From assembly GCF_000814325.1 (NCBI RefSeq), contig NZ_JPHF01000002.1, positions 62,001 through 126,000 on the forward strand: a stretch of 64,000 nucleotides of DNA. Reading direction: 5' to 3'. The stretch is from Flavihumibacter sp. ZG627. GTDB taxonomy: Bacteria; Bacteroidota; Bacteroidia; Chitinophagales; Chitinophagaceae. Shown here piece after piece: positions 35,306 to 45,130 of the stretch (its first letter is position 1; the number at the start of each line of letters is the position of its first letter). Position numbers and translations under genes: made by a program. The notes below the pieces were generated by a model that had not been told where the DNA came from, did not search any database, and was given only the letters and a program-made list of their open reading frames with translations.

Positions 35306-35309
35306 TAAT

Positions 35310-37598
35310 ATGAGAGTCCTCTTTCTGTTTCTGATTTTCTGCATTAACCTTTCTGCCCAATCACAAGAGCAGTGGCTGGTGGGCAAGGTTTTTATCCATG
35401 GCTCGGGCGAACCGCTGCCCGGGGCAACAGTTTCCCTTCTATCCGGTAAATCGGTAGTTACCTCATCAACCGGAGGCTTTCGGATCCCTTCCAGTTCCAT
35501 CTCTGATACCATTATTGTCTCTTCAGTTGGATATGAAAATTTGAGGCTGGCAATTGCTTCCACTCCGCTTCAAATATATCTGAAGCCCACCGGTAAGCAG
35601 ATGGAGGAAGTTGTTATAACAGGTACCATGAGGGCCATACAACGCAGTGCCAGTCCGGTTCCTGTTGAGGTTTATTCTCCACAATTTTTTCGCAAAAACC
35701 CAACCCCAACCATATTTGATGCCTTGCAGATGGTCAACGGCGTAAGACCCCAGCTAAATTGTAATGTCTGTAATACAGGTGATATCCATATAAATGGCAT
35801 GGAAGGTCCCTACACAATGGTACTGATCGATGGGATGCCCATTGTCAGCAGCCTTGCCTCAGTATATGGACTTCAGGGCATTCCCAATTCACTTGTTGAA
35901 AGGATCGAGATCGTAAAAGGTCCAGCCGCCTCACTTTATGGCTCAGAGGCTATTGGGGGATTGATCAATGTTATTACCCGAAGCCCTTCAAAAGCTCCGG
36001 CCATATCAATTGAATATAGTGCCACGAGCTGGCGCGAGCATAATATTGATGCTGGCTTCCGTTTCCGCACAGGCCCTAAAAGCCAGGCGCTGGTGGGTAT
36101 TAATTACTTCAACTTCACCCATAGGTATGATAAGAATAAGGATAATTTTACTGACCTCACCCTGCAGAACCGGCTTTCCCTATTCCAGAAAATAAGCTGG
36201 AAAAGAAAGGATGACAGACAGGCCGGTATTGCAATCCGCCTTTTCACCGAAGACCGTTATGGTGGTGAAATGCAATGGACCCGACAGTTCAGGGGAGGTG
36301 ATTCTGTTTATGGCGAACAGATCAGTACAAAAAGAGCTGAGCTTATTGGTAATTACCAACTTCCTGTATCCGAAAAGATAAATGCCTCATGGTCGGCCAA
36401 TACGCATAGCCAGCGTTCAGCTTATGGCAATACTATTTTCAATGCCGACCAGCATATTGGATTTGCCCAGCTGACCTGGGAAAAAAATGCAGGAAGCCAC
36501 CACCAGTTATTATCAGGTATTGTTGGTCGTTATACATGGTACGACGATAATACAGCCGCTACGGCCGATAGTAGTGGAATCATCAACCAGCCCGATAGGA
36601 TTTTCCTACCCGGAATATTCCTGCAGGATGAAATTACTTTGAATAGTAAGCACCAGCTGCTGGCCGGATTACGATATGATCACGATAAAAGACATGGATC
36701 CATCTGGACGCCGCGCGCTGCATGGAAATGGCAGATTTCAGAAGTGGAGCATCTGCGATTGAACGCTGGTACAGGTTTCAGGGTAGTAAACCTTTTTACC
36801 GAAGACCACGCAGCACTTACTGGTGCCCGTAAGGTGATCATTGAAGGTGATCTTAAACCGGAACAAAGCCTTAACGGAAATATTAATTATACCCGGAAAT
36901 TCATCTTCAACCGTGGCTACATGAACCTGGAGGCAGCTGCCTGGTATACCTATTTCCGGAATCGTATTCTGCCCGATTATAACACCGACCCGGATGCTAT
37001 TATATATCGCAACCTTGATGGATATGCGCTTTCAAGGGGATCAAGCCTTAATATTGAAGCATCTTTCAGCAACCAGCTCCGCCTCACTGCCGGATTCACA
37101 CTCCAGGATATATCCATTGTTGAAAAAGATGAAACAGGAAAGAAGACTGCAAACCGCCAGATCCTTACCGAACCGTGGTCGGGTACCTGGACGATCTCCT
37201 ACACTTTCGGTAAAACCGGCTGGTCGGCCGACTATACCGGTAATGTTTATGGACCCATGAAGCTTCCCCTTGTTTCTTCACTTGATCCAAGAAATCCATA
37301 CTCCCCGGTATGGAGCATGCAGAACCTGCAGCTTACAAAGAAGTATAGTAACGGTTTCGAATGGTTTGGTGGAGTTAAGAATCTCCTCAATTTTACGCCA
37401 GCCAGGAATAATAACTTCATCATTGCAAGGGCTAATGATCCTTTCGATAAGCAAGTGGAAAGGGATGGCTCGGGCAACATACTGGCTACCCCTGATAACC
37501 CCTATGCAATGAGTTTTGATCCTAACTATGTATATGCACCAAACCAGGGAAGGAAACTTTTTTTTGGCATACGTTACCACTATAAAGGACGAAATTGA
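35310..37598 (+). CDS. TonB-dependent receptor, probable metal-related
   Basis: 762 residues. Signal peptide (FLFLIFCINLSAQ), an N-terminal carboxypeptidase-like domain (VGKVFIHGSGEPLPGATVSLL ... SVGYENLRL), the plug (MRAIQRSASPVPVEVYSPQFF ... GPYTMVLIDGMPIVSSL, VERIEIVKGPAASLYGSEAIGGLINVITRSP) and a C-terminal barrel ending in LFFGIRYHYK. The plug holds the pair C-N-V-C within PQLNCNVCNTG. It heads an operon with a CusA-type pump and adaptor and lies behind a TTTAGACA-type operator. Import of a metal or metal chelate is therefore likely, but the ligand is not readable. Confidence 0.88.
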   Translation: MRVLFLFLIFCINLSAQSQEQWLVGKVFIHGSGEPLPGATVSLLSGKSVVTSSTGGFRIPSSSISDTIIVSSVGYENLRLAIASTPLQIYLKPTGKQMEEVVITGTMRAIQRSASPVPVEVYSPQFFRKNPTPTIFDALQMVNGVRPQLNCNVCNTGDIHINGMEGPYTMVLIDGMPIVSSLASVYGLQGIPNSLVERIEIVKGPAASLYGSEAIGGLINVITRSPSKAPAISIEYSATSWREHNIDAGFRFRTGPKSQALVGINYFNFTHRYDKNKDNFTDLTLQNRLSLFQKISWKRKDDRQAGIAIRLFTEDRYGGEMQWTRQFRGGDSVYGEQISTKRAELIGNYQLPVSEKINASWSANTHSQRSAYGNTIFNADQHIGFAQLTWEKNAGSHHQLLSGIVGRYTWYDDNTAATADSSGIINQPDRIFLPGIFLQDEITLNSKHQLLAGLRYDHDKRHGSIWTPRAAWKWQISEVEHLRLNAGTGFRVVNLFTEDHAALTGARKVIIEGDLKPEQSLNGNINYTRKFIFNRGYMNLEAAAWYTYFRNRILPDYNTDPDAIIYRNLDGYALSRGSSLNIEASFSNQLRLTAGFTLQDISIVEKDETGKKTANRQILTEPWSGTWTISYTFGKTGWSADYTGNVYGPMKLPLVSSLDPRNPYSPVWSMQNLQLTKKYSNGFEWFGGVKNLLNFTPARNNNFIIARANDPFDKQVERDGSGNILATPDNPYAMSFDPNYVYAPNQGRKLFFGIRYHYKGRN

Positions 37599-37642
37599 TC
37601 AAAATCACTTAATGCTTCCAACATCCTTGTTATATTTACAGG

Positions 37643-38023
37643 GTGAATCGGCGCATCCCCATATTTTTCCTCTTATTGTTTACCCTGGCACAAACGGAAT
37701 TACACCAATTGCTGAAATTACCGGTGTTGGTAGAACATTTCCGTGAACACCAACTCCGCGATCCACAAAAGAGTTTCATCAGTTATTTGGTTGAACATTA
37801 TCGTGATGATAGCGATCCCGATAATGATTACCAGCGCGATATGCAATTGCCTTTTAAGACCGCGGATTGTATCACCGCAATCAGTTTTGTTTTTGTGGTA
37901 CCATCATCTTATACAATCGAAAGGGTATTCGCAACTACAGTCAAAGAATATAACCTCCATCCCGATTATACTGCCGTGTGGCAGAACCTCGACAATATTT
38001 TCCAGCCTCCGCGCAACGCATGA
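37643..38023 (+). CDS. Small secreted protein of the metal-pump operon
   Basis: 126 residues from a GTG start. The hydrophobic N-terminus (IPIFFLLLFTLAQTELHQLL) is signal-like, then HFREHQLRDPQKSFISYLVEHYRDDSDPDNDYQRDMQLPFKTADC, an acidic, His-containing periplasmic domain. It lies between the TonB receptor (44 bases) and the RND pump (37 bases). I do not know a function; position suggests a metal-handling accessory. Confidence 0.65.
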   Translation: MNRRIPIFFLLLFTLAQTELHQLLKLPVLVEHFREHQLRDPQKSFISYLVEHYRDDSDPDNDYQRDMQLPFKTADCITAISFVFVVPSSYTIERVFATTVKEYNLHPDYTAVWQNLDNIFQPPRNA

Positions 38024-38060
38024 TCAGCGTTCTCTCTTTTTGATCATGTAATGTATATGT

Positions 38061-41000
38061 ATGCTTAATAAAATTATTCGCTTTTCCATAAGGAACAAGC
38101 TGATCATCGGGCTATTTATCCTTGGCCTGGTTGGTTGGGGATCCTTATCGGTTTCCAGATTACCCATAGACGCTTTGCCCGATATTACCAGCAACCAGGT
38201 GCAGGTGATAACGGTTTCCCCAACACTAGCAGCGCCAGAGGTTGAAAGGCTCATTACTTTTACCATTGAACAATCCACCGCCAATATCCCCGGTATTCAT
38301 GAAATGCGCTCTATATCGCGCTTCGGACTAAGTGTGGTGACTATCGTTTTTGATGACGATACAGATATCTACTGGGCAAGGCAGCAGGTAGCTGAAAGAC
38401 TTACCGTCATCAAGGAGCAGATCCCTGCCGGTTCAGGTATTCCGGAAATGGCTCCGTCTACAACAGGTTTGGGGGAGATTTACCAGTACGTAGTTAAACC
38501 CAAGAAAGGCTACGAACAAAAATATGATCTTACTGAATTGAGGTCCATTCAGGATTGGATCATCCGCCGCCAACTCCTGGGCACCAAAGGTGTTGCTGAT
38601 GTAAGCAGCTTTGGGGGCAAGCTCAAGCAATATGAAGTGGCAGTAATGCCCGATAAACTTAAAAGTTTCAATACCTCTGTTGCTGAAGTGTTTTCAGCAT
38701 TGGAACAGAACAACCAGAACTCCGGTGGATCCTATATAGAGAAACAATCTACCGCACTATTTATCCGTACAGAAGGACTGGCAACCTCACTTGACGATAT
38801 ACGTTCCATTTTCATCAAACATACTACAGGAGGAATTCCTGTGTATCTCCGCGATGTTGCAGAGGTTCGTATCGGGCATGCAGTGCGCTATGGCGCCATG
38901 GTCTATAAAGATGAAGGTGAAGTGTCAGGTGCGGTTGTACTCATGCTTAAAGGAGCAAACGCATCGCAGGTTGTAAAGGATGTAAAGGTCAAAATGGAGG
39001 CTATCAAAAAGACCTTACCCGAAGGTGTTGAAGTAGAAACATTCTATGATCGTACCAAAATGGTAACCAACGCCATCAGTACAGTTAAGAAGAATCTGCT
39101 TGAAGGAGCCTTAATCGTTGTTTTTGTTCTGGTGTTGTTTCTGGGTAACCTGCGGGCCGGACTCATCGTAGCATCAGTGATTCCTCTTGCCATGTTATTT
39201 GCGGTGATCATGATGAATATTTTTGGGGTTTCGGGAAACCTTATGAGCCTCGGTGCACTTGACTTCGGATTAATTGTTGACGGGGCCGTAATTATTGTAG
39301 AAGCAGTGATGCATCGTTTGTATCATACAAAACATGCCCAAACCGCTAAGCTGGAAATCACTCCTGCTGAAATGGATAATGAGGTTGGATCAGCTGCAGG
39401 TAAAATGATGAATGCCGCTGTATTTGGACAGATAATCATCCTTATTGTTTACCTGCCCATTCTTTCACTGGTAGGTATTGAAGGGAAGATGTTCAAGCCC
39501 ATGGCGCAAACAGTAGCCTTTGCCCTCATAGGGGCATTCATACTCTCACTTACCTATGTGCCCATGATGACGTCACTGGTGCTGAGTAAAAAACGCAGGC
39601 ATAAACAAAACCTGTCTGACAAGATGATGGATCGTTTGCAGGGCCTTTACAAACCTTCATTACAAAAAGCACTTGCATACCCCAAAACGATAGCTATGAT
39701 TGCAGTGCTGATGTTTGTGATGGCAATTTTTATTATGACGCGAATGGGAGGTGAGTTCATCCCCGAACTCGAAGAAGGTGATTTTGCGGTTGATACCAGA
39801 GTGCTGGTTGGAAGCTCGCTAACCGCATCGGTAAAAACTTCTCAACAAGGTGCGTCACTTTTACTGAAAAAATACCCGGAGATTGAAAAAATTGTAACAC
39901 GTATTGGGGCAGGAGAAATACCTACGGATCCTATGCCCATTGAAATGGGGGATATGATCATACTCCTTAAGGATAAAAAGGAATGGACAAGCGCAAAGAG
40001 TTTTGATGAGCTGGCCTCAAAAATGAGTGCTACTCTATCACAGATTCCCGGCCTCACAGCAGGATTTCAATTTCCCGTGCAAATGCGGTTCAATGAACTT
40101 ATATCAGGTGCCCGCCAGGATGTGGTTTGTAAGATCTTTGGCGAAGACCTTGATTCACTTGCCGCCTATGCCCATCGCCTTGGACGTATCATTGGTAACG
40201 TAGATGGCGCCACCGATATTTTTGTAGAAACAGTTACTGGTTTGCCGCAGATCATCATTAAATACGACAGGGCTGCTATGAGCCGGTATCAATTGAATAT
40301 TACTGATGTGAACAGATTGATCCGTGCAGGATTTGCAGGTGAAAGCGCGGGGATGATCTATGAGAATGAACGCAGGTATGAGCTGGTGGTCAGATTGCAG
40401 GCAGAGGGCAGAGAAAAGGTGAGCGATATTAATGAATTACTTATTCCAACACCCATGGGATCACAGATTCCCCTGGCACAGGTTGCCTCCATTGAAGTGA
40501 AAGACGGTCCCAACCAGATCCAGCGTGAAGATGCTAAAAGGAGGATCGTAGTCGGCTTCAATGTGAGAGGCAGAGATGTGGAGAGCATAGTTGAGGAATT
40601 GCAGAATAAAACCAGTCAACAGCTTGACCTTCCACCCGGATATTATATTCATTATGGTGGACAGTTCCAGAATCTGCAGGATGCGAAACAGCGCTTATCC
40701 ATTGCCGTTCCTGTTGCCTTATTGCTTATTTTCCTCATGCTTTATTTTTCCTTTGGCTCAATGCGGCATGGACTTCTGATCTTCTCTGCCATCCCCTTAT
40801 CTGCTATAGGTGGTGTGCTGGCTCTCTCTCTGCGCGGAATGCCTTTCAGTATTTCTGCCGGTATAGGATTTATAGCACTTTTTGGCGTTGCTGTACTGAA
40901 CGGCATTGTATTGATTTCTGAGTTCAATCGTCTTAAACAATCAGGTATCACTGATATTAAACAATTGGTAATGGAAGGAACCGCACTCCGGCTAAGACCG

Positions 41001-42431
41001 GTACTGATGACAGCCGCTGTAGCCTCACTCGGATTTTTACCAATGGCACTCAGCTATGGTCCGGGTGCAGAAGTTCAGCGGCCTCTAGCTACAGTGGTCA
41101 TTGGAGGGCTTCTCACTGCTACCTTCCTTACACTGCTTGTATTGCCGGTTTTATATGTATGGGTGGAAAAAATGCCTGTCAGGAAATTGCGTAAACACGC
41201 TGTGATCCTGATTCCCCTCATCTTATTGGGATCATATAATTCTATGGCGCAGGTAAACCAGGGTCAGCGCGCTTCTCTCGATTCATTACTTCAAATGGCC
41301 GATCGTAATAACCTTGTACTGCAGTCGGCCCGTAAAAAGACCGACTACTGGAAAGTGTTGGAAAGCGCCACCACAGAACCTGGTAAAACACAGGTTGGTA
41401 TTGAATACGGCAACATAAACAGTCTTAATACAGATAACAGATTCTCTTTGAGCCAGGGCTTTTCATTGCCCGTTGTTTACCGTCGCCAGAAAGAACTCTA
41501 CATGCATCAACGTAATGGCCAGGAGGCAATGGTTGCAGTTAAACAGGTTGATATTCGCCGCCAGGTACAGTGGACCTTTTACCAATTGGTTGACCTGGAA
41601 GAAAGGGAAAAGCTACTCCTTGAATTAGACACGGTATATCTTCGTTTCCGTGATGCCGCAGCGCTAAGGCTCGAGGTGGGTGAATCTAATATGCTGGAAA
41701 AAGTTACTGCCGATGCTCAAATGGAACAACTCAGGTTACAGGGCCGTTTACTTAAAGCTGATCGTGTTGCCCTGCAGGAGCAACTCGCAGAACTCCTGAA
41801 TACGGAAACCCAATTTCTTCCGCTCTATAATGATCCGCTAAACCCTTCCGCCATATTGCTTTCTGATTCATTGGTCAATCCGCTGCTTGCCTGGCAAACG
41901 CAACAAATTCAGATTGCGCGGGCTGAAGCTGCTGTTGAAAAAGCAAACCTTACACCGGGTTTTTCCCTTGGCTATTTCAACCAGTCCTTTGTTGGATATC
42001 AAACCAAAGATGGCATAAGCCAGGAATATTTCGGATCGGGTCATCGTTTCAATTCAGTTGGACTAACGGTTGCGGTTCCAATATTCATGAAGGCAACCAG
42101 AGCAAGGGTGAAGGCGGCTGATATAAATGCTTCCATCGCCTCCATTGATGCTGATCTTACCCGTCGTTCCCTTGAATCAAAAAAGCGGCAGCTACTTGCC
42201 CAACAGGATAAATACCGCCTTCAGCTGGATTATTATCAAACTGTGGGAAGGCAGCAGGCCCATGCCCTGCAGGAACAGGCAAGAATGGCCTTTACCAATG
42301 GTGAGATCGATTACCTGCAGTGGACTCAATTGATGAACCAATCGGTGACCATAAGGTTCACTTACCTCGAAGCATTGAAAAGCATGAACCTGAATACTAT
42401 TGAACTAGAATATATCAACGGAAAAAAATGA
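38061..42431 (+). CDS. CusA/CzcA-type RND metal pump fused to a TolC-like outer-membrane protein
   Basis: 1456 residues. Residues 1-1037 are a heavy-metal RND pump: N-terminal helix, PALPD-type start SRLPIDALPDITSNQVQV, large periplasmic loops, and twelve membrane helices including the DFGLIVDGAVIIVEA segment of helix 4. Residues 1038-1063 (MPVRKLRKH, a hydrophobic stretch, then SMAQ) look like an internal signal peptide with a cleavage site after Ala1063. Residues 1064-1456 are a TolC/CusC-like efflux protein (helical hairpin repeats such as LRLEVGESNMLEKVTADAQ). The RND-TolC fusion is known in Bacteroidota. The adaptor gene overlaps the stop by 4 bases. Confidence 0.92.
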   Translation: MLNKIIRFSIRNKLIIGLFILGLVGWGSLSVSRLPIDALPDITSNQVQVITVSPTLAAPEVERLITFTIEQSTANIPGIHEMRSISRFGLSVVTIVFDDDTDIYWARQQVAERLTVIKEQIPAGSGIPEMAPSTTGLGEIYQYVVKPKKGYEQKYDLTELRSIQDWIIRRQLLGTKGVADVSSFGGKLKQYEVAVMPDKLKSFNTSVAEVFSALEQNNQNSGGSYIEKQSTALFIRTEGLATSLDDIRSIFIKHTTGGIPVYLRDVAEVRIGHAVRYGAMVYKDEGEVSGAVVLMLKGANASQVVKDVKVKMEAIKKTLPEGVEVETFYDRTKMVTNAISTVKKNLLEGALIVVFVLVLFLGNLRAGLIVASVIPLAMLFAVIMMNIFGVSGNLMSLGALDFGLIVDGAVIIVEAVMHRLYHTKHAQTAKLEITPAEMDNEVGSAAGKMMNAAVFGQIIILIVYLPILSLVGIEGKMFKPMAQTVAFALIGAFILSLTYVPMMTSLVLSKKRRHKQNLSDKMMDRLQGLYKPSLQKALAYPKTIAMIAVLMFVMAIFIMTRMGGEFIPELEEGDFAVDTRVLVGSSLTASVKTSQQGASLLLKKYPEIEKIVTRIGAGEIPTDPMPIEMGDMIILLKDKKEWTSAKSFDELASKMSATLSQIPGLTAGFQFPVQMRFNELISGARQDVVCKIFGEDLDSLAAYAHRLGRIIGNVDGATDIFVETVTGLPQIIIKYDRAAMSRYQLNITDVNRLIRAGFAGESAGMIYENERRYELVVRLQAEGREKVSDINELLIPTPMGSQIPLAQVASIEVKDGPNQIQREDAKRRIVVGFNVRGRDVESIVEELQNKTSQQLDLPPGYYIHYGGQFQNLQDAKQRLSIAVPVALLLIFLMLYFSFGSMRHGLLIFSAIPLSAIGGVLALSLRGMPFSISAGIGFIALFGVAVLNGIVLISEFNRLKQSGITDIKQLVMEGTALRLRPVLMTAAVASLGFLPMALSYGPGAEVQRPLATVVIGGLLTATFLTLLVLPVLYVWVEKMPVRKLRKHAVILIPLILLGSYNSMAQVNQGQRASLDSLLQMADRNNLVLQSARKKTDYWKVLESATTEPGKTQVGIEYGNINSLNTDNRFSLSQGFSLPVVYRRQKELYMHQRNGQEAMVAVKQVDIRRQVQWTFYQLVDLEEREKLLLELDTVYLRFRDAAALRLEVGESNMLEKVTADAQMEQLRLQGRLLKADRVALQEQLAELLNTETQFLPLYNDPLNPSAILLSDSLVNPLLAWQTQQIQIARAEAAVEKANLTPGFSLGYFNQSFVGYQTKDGISQEYFGSGHRFNSVGLTVAVPIFMKATRARVKAADINASIASIDADLTRRSLESKKRQLLAQQDKYRLQLDYYQTVGRQQAHALQEQARMAFTNGEIDYLQWTQLMNQSVTIRFTYLEALKSMNLNTIELEYINGKK

Positions 42432-43573
42432 TCATGAGAAAGATAATATACTTCCTTACCCTGCTGACTGTTGCATTGGGATGCGCTTCCCCGCAAAAAG
42501 AAGAAGCACCTATGCAAACTGAAAAAGTGGTTACTGAAGTGCAGTTAAGCAAAGAACAAATTGCCAATGCGGGCATTGAAACAGGTAAGCCGGTTCTGTC
42601 AGATGTGAGTAATTCACTTAAAGTAAATGGCGTAGTGGATGTTCCGCCGCAGAATATCGTTTCGGTTAGTTTTCCTATGGGAGGCTACCTGCGCTCAACA
42701 AAACTCTTACCTGGAATGCATGTAAACAGGGGCGAAGTTATTGGCATTATAGAAGACCAGTCACTCGTTCAATTGCAGCAGGATTACCTGGTAACAAAAA
42801 GCCGGCTTCAATATCTCGCCAAAGATTATGATCGGCAGAAGATGCTGCAGGAAAATAAAGTGAATGCGGAGAAACAATTCCAGCAGGTGAGCTCCGATTA
42901 CCAGTCGGCCCAGGTGATGCTGAAAGGTTTTGCTGAGAAGTTAAGATTGATCGGCATAAATCCCGAATCGCTCTCTGATTCAAAGCTTAGTCGCTCCGTT
43001 GCCATCCGTTCACCTATTAACGGTTATGTTTCAAAAGTGAATGTGAATATTGGTAAATATGTAAATCCTACCGATGTTCTTTTTGAATTGATCAACCCGG
43101 CTGATATTCACGCTGCACTTACCGTGTTTGAAAAGGATATCAATAAGGTAAGGGTGGGACAAAAAGTATCGATCAGGTTCGTTGATGATCCGGAGCGTGT
43201 TTATGAGGGAGATGTGCTTATTTTCACCCGCAATGTTGATGAAAACAGGAGTGGTATAGTGCATTGCCATTTCGATAAGATGCCTTCCAACCTGATGCCC
43301 GGAATGTTTCTTAATGCTACCATATTCCTTGATAATGTAAAGGCATTGACTGTTCCGGAAGATGCGGTGGTGCGTTTCGGTGGTAAACTCTATGTATTTG
43401 AAGCTGTGGGAAACGACAGGTTCAATATGCTTGAAGTGGAGGTAGATTCCACCGCTTCCAATAACAGGCTTGCCATACAGAATCAACAAATTCCGTTAGA
43501 GAATAAAACCCTTGTCACCAAAAACGCATATGCGGTATTGGGTAAAATGAAGAATACTGCTGAAGAAGAATAA
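42428..43573 (+). CDS. Efflux RND periplasmic adaptor, lipoprotein (CusB-like)
   Basis: 381 residues. A lipobox at the end of the signal peptide (TVALGCASPQ) predicts a lipoprotein. The order is barrel-sandwich half (VNGVVDVPPQNIVSVSFPMGGYLRSTKLLPGMHVNRG), a helical hairpin (VQLQQDYLVTKSRLQYLAKDYDRQ), the second lipoyl half (RSPINGYVSKVNVNIGKYVNPTDVLFELINP) and beta-barrel and membrane-proximal domains. It connects the RND pump with the outer-membrane channel. The ATG at 42428 overlaps the pump's stop; a second ATG at 42434 is equally possible. Confidence 0.92.
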   Translation: MIMRKIIYFLTLLTVALGCASPQKEEAPMQTEKVVTEVQLSKEQIANAGIETGKPVLSDVSNSLKVNGVVDVPPQNIVSVSFPMGGYLRSTKLLPGMHVNRGEVIGIIEDQSLVQLQQDYLVTKSRLQYLAKDYDRQKMLQENKVNAEKQFQQVSSDYQSAQVMLKGFAEKLRLIGINPESLSDSKLSRSVAIRSPINGYVSKVNVNIGKYVNPTDVLFELINPADIHAALTVFEKDINKVRVGQKVSIRFVDDPERVYEGDVLIFTRNVDENRSGIVHCHFDKMPSNLMPGMFLNATIFLDNVKALTVPEDAVVRFGGKLYVFEAVGNDRFNMLEVEVDSTASNNRLAIQNQQIPLENKTLVTKNAYAVLGKMKNTAEEE

Positions 43574-43576
43574 TCA

Positions 43577-43891
43577 TCAGCGGTAAGCCTCCCGCACAGG
43601 AGCCCAGGTGTCAATTACTTTGCAATCTGTCAGTGCCAGCGCACTATGCGGAACATTAGCAGGTATCACCTGCAGGTTTCCTGCCTTGAAAACTGTGGTG
43701 TTGCCCCCAATGGTCATTTCCAGTTCTCCTTCAAGGATATAAGTTATCTGTTCATTTTCATGGAAGTGTTCGGGAAGAACACTTCCTTTTTTAATATCCC
43801 AAACGCCCAGGGTGCTTTTATCTCCATGAAGAAATTTTCCGAATAGTCCGGGTAATACTTCGCGCGTGGCTATATCGTCAAGATGTAACAT
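43577..43891 (-). CDS. Cupin-domain protein
   Basis: 104 residues from the ATG at 43891 (MLHLDDIATREV); the frame extends 14 codons into the upstream gene. A single cupin barrel with KGSVLPEHFHENEQITYILEGELEMTIGG and GNLQVIPANVPHSA; the metal ligands His-x-His-x(n)-Glu and the later His are visible. Last gene of the seven-gene amide-enzyme operon, 10 bases after the preceding gene. Could be an enzyme, a sensor or a small-molecule binder. Confidence 0.8.
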   Translation of the reverse strand: MLHLDDIATREVLPGLFGKFLHGDKSTLGVWDIKKGSVLPEHFHENEQITYILEGELEMTIGGNTTVFKAGNLQVIPANVPHSALALTDCKVIDTWAPVREAYR

Positions 43892-43901
43892 GTATATTTT
43901 T

Positions 43902-45095
43902 TTACTGTTCAAATAATGCAACGCTTCCTCCAACCCAATCCTTGTCTTTATTGTATCGCACGCCTATCATCTTACCCTTGCTGAGTCTGGCGAGGTTGGT
44001 AGCAGGCCGGGGCCGTTCCCATTCATCTTTCCAGATATACATGATCCGTATCTCTGCTTTTGCCGGAACATTTGGCGTGGGGATCACCTCCGCATAGTTT
44101 ACTTTCTTCTGCAATATCCAATTCTCCGGATCCTTAATTAACTCTATATCCGCCGTAGTAACATCTATCACAACACCCTGTCCCGCAAAAGAAAACAGAG
44201 GCTTTAATACATAATTCTCAAGGTCGGCCGGAACCTGTTTCAGCTCATTCAAAAACCAGGTTGACGGAACATAAGGGTGACGTATAAAAGGCAGTGTAAA
44301 TTTGCTGATGCGGTAAAACCAGTTTGGATGTGGCACCCATTCAACATCAAGATCCTGCGTTATATCAACAAAATTTCCAAGCTTATCTTTCTGAGCTTTA
44401 AGGTCATCAAAGATCACCCTGTTATAAATTCTTTTGACCTGGGTACGCACGCCATCTTTTTGATAATATAGTTTTTTCCCTTCCTGTTCTAACTCGGTAA
44501 TACATACCGGCTTTATTCCGGTATACTGCTCGGTGCAATAAAAATCGATCCGCGTTTTCTGCTCATGCGGAAGGATCTCCAGCAATATCACTTCTTCAGG
44601 ATCATAGGTGCCCAGTAAAAGTTCTTTCAGATCTGCGAGATAGGATTCGCGGTCATAACCCCCGAGAAACTGATTGTAGTTATCCGGAAAAGGAAAATGT
44701 TTATGAAGATGGTCGGGATAAAATACCTGGAACCCATAGAGGGTAGGGAAGCCCTGCATTTCAATAAGCTGCGGCTCGAGCTCATTAGCACTGTTTAAGC
44801 ATATCCCAAAGTCAAAGGCTATCATGTGCGAATGTGCATTCTCGTTAGGAACAGTTTCTCCGGGTGGAATGCTTCTTTGTGTAAGTGAATGGAAATCTTC
44901 GTCAGTGATCACATCCACAATGCTTTCGCATGCTTCTATCATTTTATCCCGGAATGCTTTGTCAATGAATACGGGTGTTTCAGCAACCCTGAACTCAATT
45001 GCATCCGGATAGGCACTGTTCAGGTCATGCAAAAAAGCTTCATATTTTTCTGTGCTGAAGGAACTGTTGAATGCATTCCTTAATGATGGAACCAT
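43902..45095 (-). CDS. ATP-grasp-like ligase of unknown specificity
   Basis: 397 residues, no export signal. The middle-to-C-terminal part has an ATP-grasp look: NYVLKPLFSFAGQGVVIDV (phosphate loop with KP...GxG), NWILQKKV and AEIRIMYIW, with a final GVRYNKDKDWVGGSVALF. The N-terminal part includes ENAHSHMIAFDFGICLNSANELEPQLIEMQGFPTLYGFQ. I place it near glutathionylspermidine-synthase/circularly permuted ATP-grasp proteins, without certainty. It probably forms an amide or peptide bond on an unidentified metabolite. Between the glutamine amidotransferase and the cupin in the operon. Confidence 0.55.
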   Translation of the reverse strand: MVPSLRNAFNSSFSTEKYEAFLHDLNSAYPDAIEFRVAETPVFIDKAFRDKMIEACESIVDVITDEDFHSLTQRSIPPGETVPNENAHSHMIAFDFGICLNSANELEPQLIEMQGFPTLYGFQVFYPDHLHKHFPFPDNYNQFLGGYDRESYLADLKELLLGTYDPEEVILLEILPHEQKTRIDFYCTEQYTGIKPVCITELEQEGKKLYYQKDGVRTQVKRIYNRVIFDDLKAQKDKLGNFVDITQDLDVEWVPHPNWFYRISKFTLPFIRHPYVPSTWFLNELKQVPADLENYVLKPLFSFAGQGVVIDVTTADIELIKDPENWILQKKVNYAEVIPTPNVPAKAEIRIMYIWKDEWERPRPATNLARLSKGKMIGVRYNKDKDWVGGSVALFEQ

Positions 45096-45130
45096 ATAGA
45101 TGCTGCTTTACCGAAAGATAAGAAAAATGG

